DNA of 64,000 nucleotides from Bacteroidia bacterium (GTDB lineage: Bacteria; Bacteroidota; Bacteroidia; Bacteroidales; Prolixibacteraceae). The position numbers and the translations under genes are program-made. A model generated the notes under the pieces. The model had not been told where the DNA came from. It did no database searches and was given only the letters and a program-made list of their open reading frames with translations. Below are positions 9,703-19,036 of the stretch, one piece after another. Each line of letters opens with the position of its first letter. The stretch's first letter is position 1. The stretch is from positions 1 through 64,000 of the forward strand of contig JAPLDS010000020.1 in NCBI GenBank assembly GCA_026391295.1, in the 5' to 3' direction.

Positions 9703-12633
9703 CTAGATCTCTTTGGAGGTTAAAACAGCATTGTACATGACCTCGATAGGATGAATAGCCGAACGGCCTGTTCCATCCTTTATCTGATGACGACAGCTTG
9801 TTCCTGAGGTCGATAGGATATCTGAAGCTTCACTCTTTCTTATTTCAGGGAATAAAATCATCTCTCCAATTTGCATCGATAGTTTGTAATGCTCTTTTTC
9901 ATATCCAAAAGATCCAGCCATACCGCAACATCCAGTCTTTAATTCCTGTACCGCATAGTTCTCAGGTAACATAAGCATCTGGCGCGTGGAAAGGGAAGAG
10001 GCAAGTGCCTTTTGTTGACAATGAGTGTGAAGTTTGATCTCCTTTTTCTCACTGGAAAACTGGTCGGCTCTGATATTCCCTTTTTCCATCTCCTGCACAA
10101 AAAATTCGTCAAATAGGAGTGCGTTTTTGCCTAAGGCGATCGCATCGCTCGTTAAGGATGGGTCAACTAGATCAGGATATTCATCTCTAAAGGTTAATAT
10201 CGTTGAGGGTTCAATGCCAATTAATGGAGTCTCGGCACTGATAATCCCTTTTAATAGATTTATATTTTCAACTGCAATCTTTTTGGCTTCACGGACAAGT
10301 CCTTTAGATAAATACGTTCGTCCACTCTCCCGATGTTTCGGAATGATCACTTCGTATCCCAATTGATTGAGCAGTAGTATTGCTTTTATTCCAAGTTGAG
10401 TCTCTTGGTAATTGGTAAATTCATCTGCAAATAAGTACACTTTGCGCTTTAATCCAGTTTGTTTGGGTGTTCTTTTAGCCCATTTCGTTAGCGTTTGAGC
10501 TGAATAACTTGGTAATTTTCTTTCTGGATGAAAACCTATCATTTGAGTAAACCACGATTTAGAAAGCAAGAAATTAGTGATTGGTCTAAAAGTTATAGCT
10601 AGATTTCCAAAACGTGGCAGGTAAGCTATTAATGAAGAGCGAAGTGGAGTCCCATGTTCATCGTGATAATGCTGCATGAATTCAGCTTTTATCTTAGCCA
10701 TGTCAATGTCCGAAGGGCATTCGCCTTTACATCCTTTGCACGATATGCAGAGGTCTAAAATCTTGTAGATCTCTTTTTGAACAAGAGGTTTATCTTTTTT
10801 CGAGTGATGCATATATTCTCGAAGCAGATTAGCTCTGGCTCGCGTAGTCTGATCTTCATCTCGAGTGGCCATATAAGTTGGGCACATCGTTCCACCAATT
10901 AGCTCCGATTTTCTGCAGTCTGCCGAGCCATTACATTGTTCAACAGCTCTTAAAAATCCGTGTGTTGATGCGAAACTGAAGTTTGTGGCTATCTCTGGAT
11001 ACCGATTGGCAACCTCAAAACGAAGGTTCTGAGTGATCGGAGGAACGTCGGTAATCTTTCCTGGATTTAGAATATTCAATGGATCCCAGGTATGCTTAAT
11101 ATCTTTGAATATACTATATATCTCCTCACCAAACATGAAAGGAATAAAAGATCCTCTTAGCCTTCCATCGCCATGTTCACCGGATAATGATCCTCTGTGT
11201 TTTTTTACAAGCTCAGCCACATCTTGGGCCAACGAGGCATAGATCTTCTGATCTTCTTCCGTTTTTAAATTTAACAGGGGTCTAAGATGAAGCTCTCCAG
11301 CCGCTGCATGGGCATAATACACACAACTAAGTCCGTATTTAGCAATTACAGTCTTGAATTCAGCAATATAAGCAGGCAGCCTTTGGGGTGAGACTGCGGT
11401 ATCCTCAATAACGGTTGTACTTCGTTTATCGCCTGGGATATTCGATAATAGCCCCAATCCAGCAGTACGTAATTCCCATACTTTTTTTATCTGATCGTCG
11501 CCTAGAACTAATGGAAAATGGAAGCCTAACGATACCTTTGTAAGATCTTCAACCAATTTTTTATACCACTCTTCAACCTCTTCAAGTGTTTCTGCAGCAA
11601 ACTCAACCATTAAGATGGCCTTCGGATCTCCAGAAATAAAGAATCGATTTTCACGTTGAGAAATACTCTCCTTGGTGCAATCCATAATGATGTCATCCAT
11701 TAGTTCAATAGCCGATGGCTTGTGATTTAGGATGACAATATTTGCCTCTAAAGCCTCCTCTAAAGAGGTGAAATGTGCAGGCACCACACATTTTATCTTA
11801 GGGGGTAAGGGGAGGAGATTTAATTTTATGGAAGTGGTGAATGCTAGTGTTCCCTCAGAACCCGCTAACAACTTAGAAAAGTTAAATGGGACACCATTTT
11901 CAATAAACGGATCTGTTTCCATTAGAGCATCCAAGGCATAACCCATGTTTCTTCGAGATACTTCGCGCTCTGGAAAGACTTCTGTGATGAGATTTCTTGT
12001 TAAGTTATTCTCTAATGTTTTTTGAATCTGTTTGTATATCTGGGTCTCAAGTGTTGATGGTTCACCCTCGCATTTGGCTCTAAATTCAGCTTTTGATAAG
12101 GGTCCAAAAGTAACTTCTGAACCATCGGCTAATATCGTCTCAACCTCTAGGACATGTTCACGAACACTGCCATATATAATTGACCTTAACCCACATGAGT
12201 TATTCCCAAGCATGCCGCCAATACGACAACGATTACTTGTTGAGGTCTCTGGTCCAAACTGCAGACCATATGGCTTAAGGTATATGTTTAGTTCTGCTAA
12301 GTTCACACCTGGCTCCACAATAACCCATCGCTCTTCTTTATTGAATTCGATGATGCGATCTAGATATTTAGAGATGTCGATCACAATGCCTGGCCCTACA
12401 ACTTGGCCTGCCAGTGATGTTCCAGCACCACGTGGTATAACAGATGTTTTGTGCTCTTGAGCGAAAGTTAAGACCCTTTTGACATCCTCTTTGCTCTTTG
12501 GAAGGACTACTGCTAAAGGTAATTCCCGATAGGATGAAGCATCAGTAGCATAGATGATTCGATGCGCTTTGTCACTATAAAGCTCACCGTCAATCGACTG
12601 TGATAGTTTTTCAAATAGGATGCTATTTTTCAT
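9703..12633 (-). CDS. FAD-linked oxidase / Fe-S (GlcD + GlpC/CCG-like) fusion, probable D-2-hydroxyacid (D-lactate type) dehydrogenase
   Basis: Start set to ATG at 12633 (MKNSILFEKL). FAD_binding_4 motifs (PRGAGTSLAGQVVGPGIVIDISKYL, GSEGTLAFTTSIKLNLLPLP, GEHGDGRLRG), 4Fe-4S motif CISCKGCKGECPSDIDMAK, cysteine-rich CCG-like domain (LKTGCCGMAGSFGYEKEHY). Confidence 0.85.
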   Translation of the reverse strand: MKNSILFEKLSQSIDGELYSDKAHRIIYATDASSYRELPLAVVLPKSKEDVKRVLTFAQEHKTSVIPRGAGTSLAGQVVGPGIVIDISKYLDRIIEFNKEERWVIVEPGVNLAELNIYLKPYGLQFGPETSTSNRCRIGGMLGNNSCGLRSIIYGSVREHVLEVETILADGSEVTFGPLSKAEFRAKCEGEPSTLETQIYKQIQKTLENNLTRNLITEVFPEREVSRRNMGYALDALMETDPFIENGVPFNFSKLLAGSEGTLAFTTSIKLNLLPLPPKIKCVVPAHFTSLEEALEANIVILNHKPSAIELMDDIIMDCTKESISQRENRFFISGDPKAILMVEFAAETLEEVEEWYKKLVEDLTKVSLGFHFPLVLGDDQIKKVWELRTAGLGLLSNIPGDKRSTTVIEDTAVSPQRLPAYIAEFKTVIAKYGLSCVYYAHAAAGELHLRPLLNLKTEEDQKIYASLAQDVAELVKKHRGSLSGEHGDGRLRGSFIPFMFGEEIYSIFKDIKHTWDPLNILNPGKITDVPPITQNLRFEVANRYPEIATNFSFASTHGFLRAVEQCNGSADCRKSELIGGTMCPTYMATRDEDQTTRARANLLREYMHHSKKDKPLVQKEIYKILDLCISCKGCKGECPSDIDMAKIKAEFMQHYHDEHGTPLRSSLIAYLPRFGNLAITFRPITNFLLSKSWFTQMIGFHPERKLPSYSAQTLTKWAKRTPKQTGLKRKVYLFADEFTNYQETQLGIKAILLLNQLGYEVIIPKHRESGRTYLSKGLVREAKKIAVENINLLKGIISAETPLIGIEPSTILTFRDEYPDLVDPSLTSDAIALGKNALLFDEFFVQEMEKGNIRADQFSSEKKEIKLHTHCQQKALASSLSTRQMLMLPENYAVQELKTGCCGMAGSFGYEKEHYKLSMQIGEMILFPEIRKSEASDILSTSGTSCRHQIKDGTGRSAIHPIEVMYNAVLTSKEI

Positions 12634-12660
12634 GCAGAAGTCTAATGGTCGACTAAAATA

Positions 12661-12696
12661 CAAAAAAAAATCTCTCATCGATTTTTCGATGAGAGA
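12661..12696 (-). terminator. Rho-independent terminator for the minus-strand gene 12723..13427
   Basis: Perfect 11-bp stem TCTCTCATCGA (12671-12681)/TCGATGAGAGA (12686-12696), TTTT loop, followed in minus-strand sense by a nine-T tract (complement of 12662-12670). Confidence 0.85.
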
Positions 12697-12722
12697 TCTC
12701 TATTATTTTATATCTAATTAGA

Positions 12723-13427
12723 TTAAGGAATCAACTTGCCCTCTTCTAGAATTACATCATAAGCATAACCTGCACCGAAATCCTTTTTAAGCGCAATAAC
12801 ACCTTCGAAAGTAAGGATATCTCCAACTTTAGCCTCCTCTGCTGTAGTTATTGTAAGATCGAAAGCTCCATTGCTATTGGTGCCATCTTGAATATGAATC
12901 CAATTTTTACCCATGATCTGCGCATTGAACTTAACAACCTCACCTTTTATGCGAATTACTTTGCCACCATAGGTATCCTTTGCTGCAAATAGCTCGGCAA
13001 TGGTAATTCCCCCTTTAGCTTTCTCAATTTTAATCCCTTCTTTGGCAACGGCTGCCTTTTTACCATTAGCTGGAGCTGAATTTGTAGATTTAACTTCTAC
13101 TCCAATTGGCTCTGAACTGAATTTTGAGGCAAATGTTATAGCAGGAAAAGTTCTGTTTAGCTCCTTGCTGGTAAAATTTGTCATCTCCACACTCGGTTCG
13201 TAATAGAATGTTTTACCAATCTCAACCTCTTGTTTGGCAATGGCAATCCAACCCTCTTTGCCATCCTCTGATACTCTAAGATAGGTATAATTGCTCGATT
13301 GAATAACTTCAACTGTTTGAATCTTATGGACACCTTGAACCATCGAATTGTTCACTTTAGGGGAATTGTTGCAAGCGACGAATAAGATCAATAGAAATGT
13401 GGAGATTATAGAAATTCTTACTTTCAT
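12723..13427 (-). CDS. Lipoprotein with predicted OB-fold domain
   Basis: Signal peptide with lipobox-like LFVACNN; C-terminal GGKVIRIKGEVVKFNAQIMGKNWIHIQDGT...GDILTFEGVIAL resembles bacterial OB-fold (tRNA anticodon-like) domains. Confidence 0.7.
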   Translation of the reverse strand: MKVRISIISTFLLILFVACNNSPKVNNSMVQGVHKIQTVEVIQSSNYTYLRVSEDGKEGWIAIAKQEVEIGKTFYYEPSVEMTNFTSKELNRTFPAITFASKFSSEPIGVEVKSTNSAPANGKKAAVAKEGIKIEKAKGGITIAELFAAKDTYGGKVIRIKGEVVKFNAQIMGKNWIHIQDGTNSNGAFDLTITTAEEAKVGDILTFEGVIALKKDFGAGYAYDVILEEGKLIP

Positions 13428-13824
13428 AGCGTAAATTTTTTGGTGAATAAAAAGTTGACTAATTGCTACATTTAGGATGAAATTATAATATGCCTAATTG
13501 AAACAATTAGATAGGCAAAAGTAGAGATATTTTTCCTGAATTCGTCGAGAATTTGTGGTAAATTGACAATTCATAATTGTTATAAGTTACCCTTTAACTT
13601 CATGTTTTGTTAATTTAAAAAATTCGCTTTTTTGTCTTTTAGTGGTTTCGTTTCTTGTTGGATTCTTCTATGTGTCACTTTAGGCTTCCTTTTTTAAATA
13701 TTCGGTGATATTTTAGCTTTATTTTATAGCTTTACGGATCATATTAAAAGTTCTGTGATTTTTAGTGTTCAGAATTAATATGCTGTAAAAATTAGTTTTA
13801 TAGTCCTTCTTAAGTCGATTATAG

Positions 13825-14670
13825 ATGAATGATTTAGACGCACATGTCATTGAAAAACTTGAACATCTCAGAAGTTGGTTTCTTGAGCGTAATGGTTCCA
13901 TCGTGGCGTTCTCTGGTGGTGTAGACTCTGCTTTAGTACTTTATCTTGCTCGTAAATTTCAGGGCAAAGAGCAGGCGATTGGAGTGATCTCAAACTCGGA
14001 AAGTTTGAAAGCTTCAGACTTTAAACTGGCTGTGTCATTTTGTGAATTATTTGATATACACCTTGAAATTATAAAAACAAACGAACTCAGCGATGTTCGT
14101 TATAGTTCAAATCCTGTTAATCGCTGCTTCTTTTGTAAGGATCATCTTTTTCAAGACCTTCATAAGATTAAAGCAAAATTTCCTCAGTTTGAAATCTTAA
14201 GCGGCACTAACTCGGATGATCTGGGTGACTATCGGCCAGGACTTGAAGCGGGAAAGATAAATCGTGTTATCTCTCCTTTGGTGGATTGTAAGATCACTAA
14301 AGAGGACGTGCGAACATTAGCAAAACACTTTGCCTTACCCAATTGGAATAAGCCTGCAAGTCCTTGTCTGAGCTCTCGGATACCTTATGAGCAGGAGGTT
14401 ACTCTCCTCAAGCTGCGGCAGATTGAGGCGGCTGAAGAGTTGCTAAATACTTATGGATTCGAAGATGTTCGTGTACGTCATTATGGCTCTTATGGCAAAA
14501 TAGAAGTCTTGAAAGCTGATTTTGACAAATTAATGAACATAGAACAAGTGCTTAGAGTTGAGATGCAAAAGATAGGTTTTGAGGAGATAAAACTTGATCA
14601 AGAAGGATTAGTCTCGGGTAAATTAAACCGAGTATTAAATGTGAACGAATTGAAAATGGCTACTCGATGA
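13825..14670 (+). CDS. larE: ATP-dependent sacrificial sulfur transferase LarE
   Basis: PP-loop FSGGVDSALVLYLA, RCFFCKDHLF, SGTNSDDLGDYRPGLEA, and KPASPCLSSRIPY containing the likely sulfur-donor Cys. Confidence 0.93.
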   Translation: MNDLDAHVIEKLEHLRSWFLERNGSIVAFSGGVDSALVLYLARKFQGKEQAIGVISNSESLKASDFKLAVSFCELFDIHLEIIKTNELSDVRYSSNPVNRCFFCKDHLFQDLHKIKAKFPQFEILSGTNSDDLGDYRPGLEAGKINRVISPLVDCKITKEDVRTLAKHFALPNWNKPASPCLSSRIPYEQEVTLLKLRQIEAAEELLNTYGFEDVRVRHYGSYGKIEVLKADFDKLMNIEQVLRVEMQKIGFEEIKLDQEGLVSGKLNRVLNVNELKMATR

Positions 14671-15839
14671 GAATATTATTTTACGATTGTTTTGCTGGTA
14701 TCAGCGGAGATATGAACCTTGGTGCCATGATCGATCTTGGTGTCGATTCGGCCTATCTAATCGCGGAACTACAAAAATTAAATATTGAAGGTTTTCACCT
14801 TGAGGTTTCAAAAGATAACCGTCGCGGTATTTCTGGTACGAAGGCGACCGTTGTCGTTGAGAACCCTGACAATGAGAAACACCGTCATCTGAGACATGTC
14901 GAGGAGTTGATTAATAATTCTACCCTTTCTGCAAAGGTAAAAGCGAAATCGATACAGATCTTTGATTTAATAGCCGAAGCAGAAGCTAACGTTCATCAGA
15001 TTGATAAACAAAGAGTCCATTTTCATGAAGTCGGAGCTCTAGATTCTATTGCAGATATTGTAGGCGCGGCCATCTGCTGGGACTATCTCAAGATAGATAA
15101 AGTCATTTCATCACCTATTCAGCTAGGTGGCGGTACGGTAAAATGTGCACATGGTATTATGCCTGTTCCAGCTCCTGCCACCGCATTAATTGTGAAGGGT
15201 ATTCCAATTAAAATGGGTTTGATACAACATGAGGCTACAACACCAACTGGGGCTGCTATCCTAGTGGCTTTGGTCGATGAGTTTACAGAACAGTTTAATT
15301 TTCCAATTCAACAGACCGGTTACGGAATTGGCCATCGCGATATTTCGGAGGTTCCTAATGTCCTTCGCGTCTACTTGTCAGAATCTGAAAAGGGATTAGG
15401 GAATACGCAACAACTCGAGTCTTGGATGATCGAATGCAATATTGATGATATGAACCCAGAGTTTTATGAACCGTTGGTTGAGAAACTCTTTGAGGCTGGT
15501 GCTAATGATGTGTTTATCACCCCGGTGATTATGAAAAAGTCGCGACCAGCAAATCGTCTTTCGGTTTTAGGTACACAGAAAACACTGTCAGAACTAAAAT
15601 CGATCATCTTCAAACACTCAACATCTATTGGCCTTATTACTTATCCTGTAACCAAAACATTTCTTGATCGCACCGAAAAGGAGATCGATACAGAGCTAGG
15701 AAAGGTTCGCATAAAGTCAACCATTTTTGAAGGCAAAGAGATTCATGCCAAAGTGGAATTTGATGATATCAAGCGTTTGTCGCTACTCCATGGATTAAGT
15801 ATGAGTGAAGTGGAACGGATAGTTAACAAGAAACGGTAA
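14667..15839 (+). CDS. larC: Nickel pincer cofactor biosynthesis protein LarC (single uninterrupted ORF)
   Basis: YDCFAGISGDMNLGAMIDLG, VHFHEVGALDSIADIVGAA, CAHGIMPVPAPATALIVKGIP, TPTGAAIL motifs; ATG overlaps larE stop. Confidence 0.93.
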   Translation: MRILFYDCFAGISGDMNLGAMIDLGVDSAYLIAELQKLNIEGFHLEVSKDNRRGISGTKATVVVENPDNEKHRHLRHVEELINNSTLSAKVKAKSIQIFDLIAEAEANVHQIDKQRVHFHEVGALDSIADIVGAAICWDYLKIDKVISSPIQLGGGTVKCAHGIMPVPAPATALIVKGIPIKMGLIQHEATTPTGAAILVALVDEFTEQFNFPIQQTGYGIGHRDISEVPNVLRVYLSESEKGLGNTQQLESWMIECNIDDMNPEFYEPLVEKLFEAGANDVFITPVIMKKSRPANRLSVLGTQKTLSELKSIIFKHSTSIGLITYPVTKTFLDRTEKEIDTELGKVRIKSTIFEGKEIHAKVEFDDIKRLSLLHGLSMSEVERIVNKKR

Positions 15840-15840
15840 G

Positions 15841-16578
15841 ATGGAGCTTCGAGAACTACTTGAAAAATATAAAGCTGGCGAGTTAGCCCAGGATGAGGTC
15901 ATATCTGCAATTTCTAATACTGGTTTTGAAGATATGGGCTTTGCAAATATCGATACCGATCGTAAAAAAAGAACTGGCATTCCTGAGGTGATTTATGCCG
16001 CGGGTAAGACCGCTGATCAAGTGCGGCAGATTGTTCAGCGCATGTATGATAAGGGATTGGATATCTTGGCTACACGTATCACAGAGGAGATGGCCCAAGC
16101 GGTTTTAGCCATCGTGCCAAAAGCCTCCTACAACCAATTAGCACGGACCATAAGCTATAAGCACAAAGATGAAGTGTGTAGCGAAAGTTACATCGCAATT
16201 ATTTCAGCAGGAACGTCAGACTTGCCTGTCGCTGAAGAAGCAGCCGAAACAGCCCGATTTTTAAATAACAAAGTTGTTACTGTTTACGATGTCGGTGTTG
16301 CTGGAATCCACCGTTTATTCAATAAGCTAGATATGATTACCAATGCTAAGGTAATTGTTGTTGTGGCTGGCATGGAAGGCGCACTCGCAAGCGTTGTTGG
16401 GGGATTAGTTAATAAACCGGTTATCGGTGTTCCAACTAGCATTGGATATGGGGCTAATTTTCAAGGCTTATCAGCTTTGCTTTCGATGTTAAATAGCTGT
16501 GCAACAGGTGTTTCTGTGGTGAATATTGACAATGGCTTTGGAGCTGCCTGCCAGGCCTCTTTGATAAATAAACTCTAA
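15841..16578 (+). CDS. larB: Nickel pincer cofactor biosynthesis protein LarB (PurE/AIR-carboxylase-like)
   Basis: IPEVIYAAGKTADQV, AGTSDLPVAEEAAETA, YDVGVAGIHRLF and GVPTSIGYGANFQGLSALLSMLNSCATGVSVVNIDNGFGAA motifs. Confidence 0.93.
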   Translation: MELRELLEKYKAGELAQDEVISAISNTGFEDMGFANIDTDRKKRTGIPEVIYAAGKTADQVRQIVQRMYDKGLDILATRITEEMAQAVLAIVPKASYNQLARTISYKHKDEVCSESYIAIISAGTSDLPVAEEAAETARFLNNKVVTVYDVGVAGIHRLFNKLDMITNAKVIVVVAGMEGALASVVGGLVNKPVIGVPTSIGYGANFQGLSALLSMLNSCATGVSVVNIDNGFGAACQASLINKL

Positions 16579-16630
16579 GTTGTCACTGTGTTCTAGTTGA
16601 ACTAAAAACTTCCACATTTTTTACTCATTT

Positions 16631-17860
16631 ATGCAATCAAAAGATCGTTCAATTTTTAGCTTAGCAGTAATCGTGGCTTCTCTCGGCTACTTCGTTGATA
16701 TGTATGACTTGCTTTTGTTTACGATTGTTAAGCGCCCTAGTCTATTTGCAGTTGGATCTACAGATTCTACCTTGCTTTCCGATAGCATTGCTGTGATGAA
16801 TTGGCAGATGATCGGATTGCTACTTGGAGGTATCTTGTGGGGCGTGTTGGGTGATAAGAAGGGGAGACTTAGTATCTTATTTGGCTCAATCATTCTTTAT
16901 TCTGTAGCAAATTTTGCAACCGCTTACATTCATACCGTTGATCAATATATAATCTGTCGGTTTATTGCTGGCATTGGCTTAGCTGGAGAGCTTGGAGCTG
17001 GTATAACATTGGTCAGTGAGCTACTACCTCAAAGTAAACGTGGTATCGGCACTTCGGTAGTTGCAGGTTTTGGCTTAACCGGAGTTATTGCTGCCTATTT
17101 CACCTATCAAGTAACTCTGGATTGGCGTCTGTGCTACCAAATCGGCGGAGTATTGGGTATTTTGCTCTTATTTCTAAGGGTTAGCCTAGTTGAATCAGGC
17201 ATGTTTAATCAGGTTAAACTGAAAAATGTTTCGAAAGGAAATTTCTTGCTGTTTTTCTCAAGCGGAATACGATTTAAAAAATATTTCACAGCAATTTTAT
17301 TAGGACTGCCTACATGGTGTATAATTGGAATCTTGGTAACACAGAGCGATCGATTTGCAAAGGCGATGTTCGGCAGTACGGATTTTGATTCTGGGCGAGC
17401 AGTCATGTTAGCCTATGTGGGTATTGCCATTGGTGACCTGATCGCTGGATTTGTCTGTCAGTATTTTCAAAGTCGTAAAAAGGGTCTACTTCTATACTAT
17501 ACATTATGCTCCTTAAGCATCATGCTATTCTTCAGTGGCTTTAATACAAGCAACGCCTCAATGGCTATTATCTGTGCTATACTTGGATTCAGTTCTGGCT
17601 TCTGGATTATCTTTATTACAATGGGAGCAGAGCAATTCGGCACAAATCTTAGAGCCACTGCAACGACCACGATTCCGAACATGGTAAGAGGCTCTCTGCC
17701 CTTAATAAACATGATGTTTCTTAACCTATTTCAAAAAGATTTGGGACTGAATATTATCAAAAGTGGAATCTACACCGCAGCTATCGTGATTGCCATAACG
17801 CTTACTGCGCTATATTTCACAGAAGAGACGTACCACAAGGATCTTGACTACTTCGAATAG
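16631..17860 (+). CDS. MFS transporter (candidate substrate: small organic or hydroxy acid; not determined)
   Basis: 12-TM-like hydrophobic pattern; GGILWGVLGDKKGRLSILFGSI and RFIAGIGLAGELGAGITLVSELLPQSKRGIGTSVV signature motifs. Confidence 0.85.
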   Translation: MQSKDRSIFSLAVIVASLGYFVDMYDLLLFTIVKRPSLFAVGSTDSTLLSDSIAVMNWQMIGLLLGGILWGVLGDKKGRLSILFGSIILYSVANFATAYIHTVDQYIICRFIAGIGLAGELGAGITLVSELLPQSKRGIGTSVVAGFGLTGVIAAYFTYQVTLDWRLCYQIGGVLGILLLFLRVSLVESGMFNQVKLKNVSKGNFLLFFSSGIRFKKYFTAILLGLPTWCIIGILVTQSDRFAKAMFGSTDFDSGRAVMLAYVGIAIGDLIAGFVCQYFQSRKKGLLLYYTLCSLSIMLFFSGFNTSNASMAIICAILGFSSGFWIIFITMGAEQFGTNLRATATTTIPNMVRGSLPLINMMFLNLFQKDLGLNIIKSGIYTAAIVIAITLTALYFTEETYHKDLDYFE

Positions 17861-17893
17861 ATACCTCTTTGTCCACGAATAGGGCACCCGTTT

Positions 17894-18988
17894 TTAGCTG
17901 GCCAGAATTACCTCATCCATGGCTTGCTTATTTGATTCAAGGACTTCTAAATAGCGCAGTTGTGCTTTGGTGCGAACAAGATTATGACCGGCATATTCTG
18001 TCTTGTAATAAGTGTCACCATTTAGATAGTCGGTAAAGAATCGCATGGCTTGTTCCCAGGCCATATAAAGACATGAAAAGGCTAAGTTCTCTATCTCTTT
18101 TGGGGTGAGAAATGATTTTGCTTTCGAAATATACCCTTTTGCAAACGCTTCGTAAATTGGTTTGTTGAACGTGATTTTTTCCAGATTAGGCTCATCTTCA
18201 GGAGCCGTATTACCTAGCGTCCGTATGGCATCACCGAAATCATATAGAGCTGAACCCGGCATCACCGTGTCTAAGTCGATGACGCAAAGTGAATTGTTTT
18301 CTTGATCGAAAAGAATGTTATTGATTTTCGTATCGTTATGCGTAATTCGCATCGGCAACGATTTGTCATCCAAGGCACGCTGTAATGAGGTCATGGAATC
18401 GGAGCGTTGCAAAATTTGATCAATAATAGATTGGTTCTCTTTTACTCTGCCAGCAAGATCGGCTGTAATTGCTGTTTGGAAATCTTTTAATCGCGATAGC
18501 CCATTGTGAAAATTAGGGATCGTCTCAATTAATTTCTCGCCTGGTAAATCGGAAAGCTGCAGCTGGAAATGGCCAAAAGCACGTGCCGCATTATAGGCTT
18601 GTTCGGGCTCTTGGATTAATTCCACAACCCGACAATCTTTGATAAACAGAAATAGCGTCCAGAAATTTCCCTCTTCGTCATTGACAAACATCTTCCCATC
18701 TTTTGCCGGATAGTACGTCATCACTTTTCGTTCGACCTCTTTTTCACCTGAAGCCAAAAGTTTCTCACGAATATGATTGGTGCTCACCACTATGTTCTCC
18801 ATCATCCCAGCGACATTTTTAAAAATCTTATGATTCTTCCGTTGGATGATGTAATTAGGGGCTTCGGCAGGAGACGTTTCAACCAAATAGGTGTCGTTGA
18901 TATGACCAGTCCCAAATGAACGGATCGATGAGATTGTTAGTTCTAGCTCAAATTTCTTGACCAGATCGTAAAGTTTTTCTTCGTTCAT
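17894..18988 (-). CDS. APH/choline kinase-like phosphotransferase, candidate N-acetylhexosamine 1-kinase (NahK-like)
   Basis: GHINDTYLVE, RITHNDTKINNILFD (HxDxxxxN) and VIDLDTVMPGSALYDFGDAIRTLGNTAPEDE motifs of the APH superfamily. Confidence 0.75.
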   Translation of the reverse strand: MNEEKLYDLVKKFELELTISSIRSFGTGHINDTYLVETSPAEAPNYIIQRKNHKIFKNVAGMMENIVVSTNHIREKLLASGEKEVERKVMTYYPAKDGKMFVNDEEGNFWTLFLFIKDCRVVELIQEPEQAYNAARAFGHFQLQLSDLPGEKLIETIPNFHNGLSRLKDFQTAITADLAGRVKENQSIIDQILQRSDSMTSLQRALDDKSLPMRITHNDTKINNILFDQENNSLCVIDLDTVMPGSALYDFGDAIRTLGNTAPEDEPNLEKITFNKPIYEAFAKGYISKAKSFLTPKEIENLAFSCLYMAWEQAMRFFTDYLNGDTYYKTEYAGHNLVRTKAQLRYLEVLESNKQAMDEVILAS

Positions 18989-19036
18989 AAAAGAGCAGAT
19001 AAGAGTTGAAATTTCAGGAATGTATTTTTTAATAGA

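Noticed and set aside
10034-10366. Plus-strand ORF inside the FAD/Fe-S oxidoreductase gene
   Set aside because: Antisense to a well-supported CDS; no recognisable domain.
12032-12460. 142-aa plus-strand ORF antisense to the FAD-linked oxidase
   Set aside because: Longest antisense ORF there, but composition looks like reverse-frame shadow of conserved FAD-binding codons; no domain signal.
14667-15839. Possible larC1/larC2 programmed frameshift as known in L. plantarum
   Set aside because: Here larC is a single uninterrupted 390-aa ORF, so no frameshift is needed.
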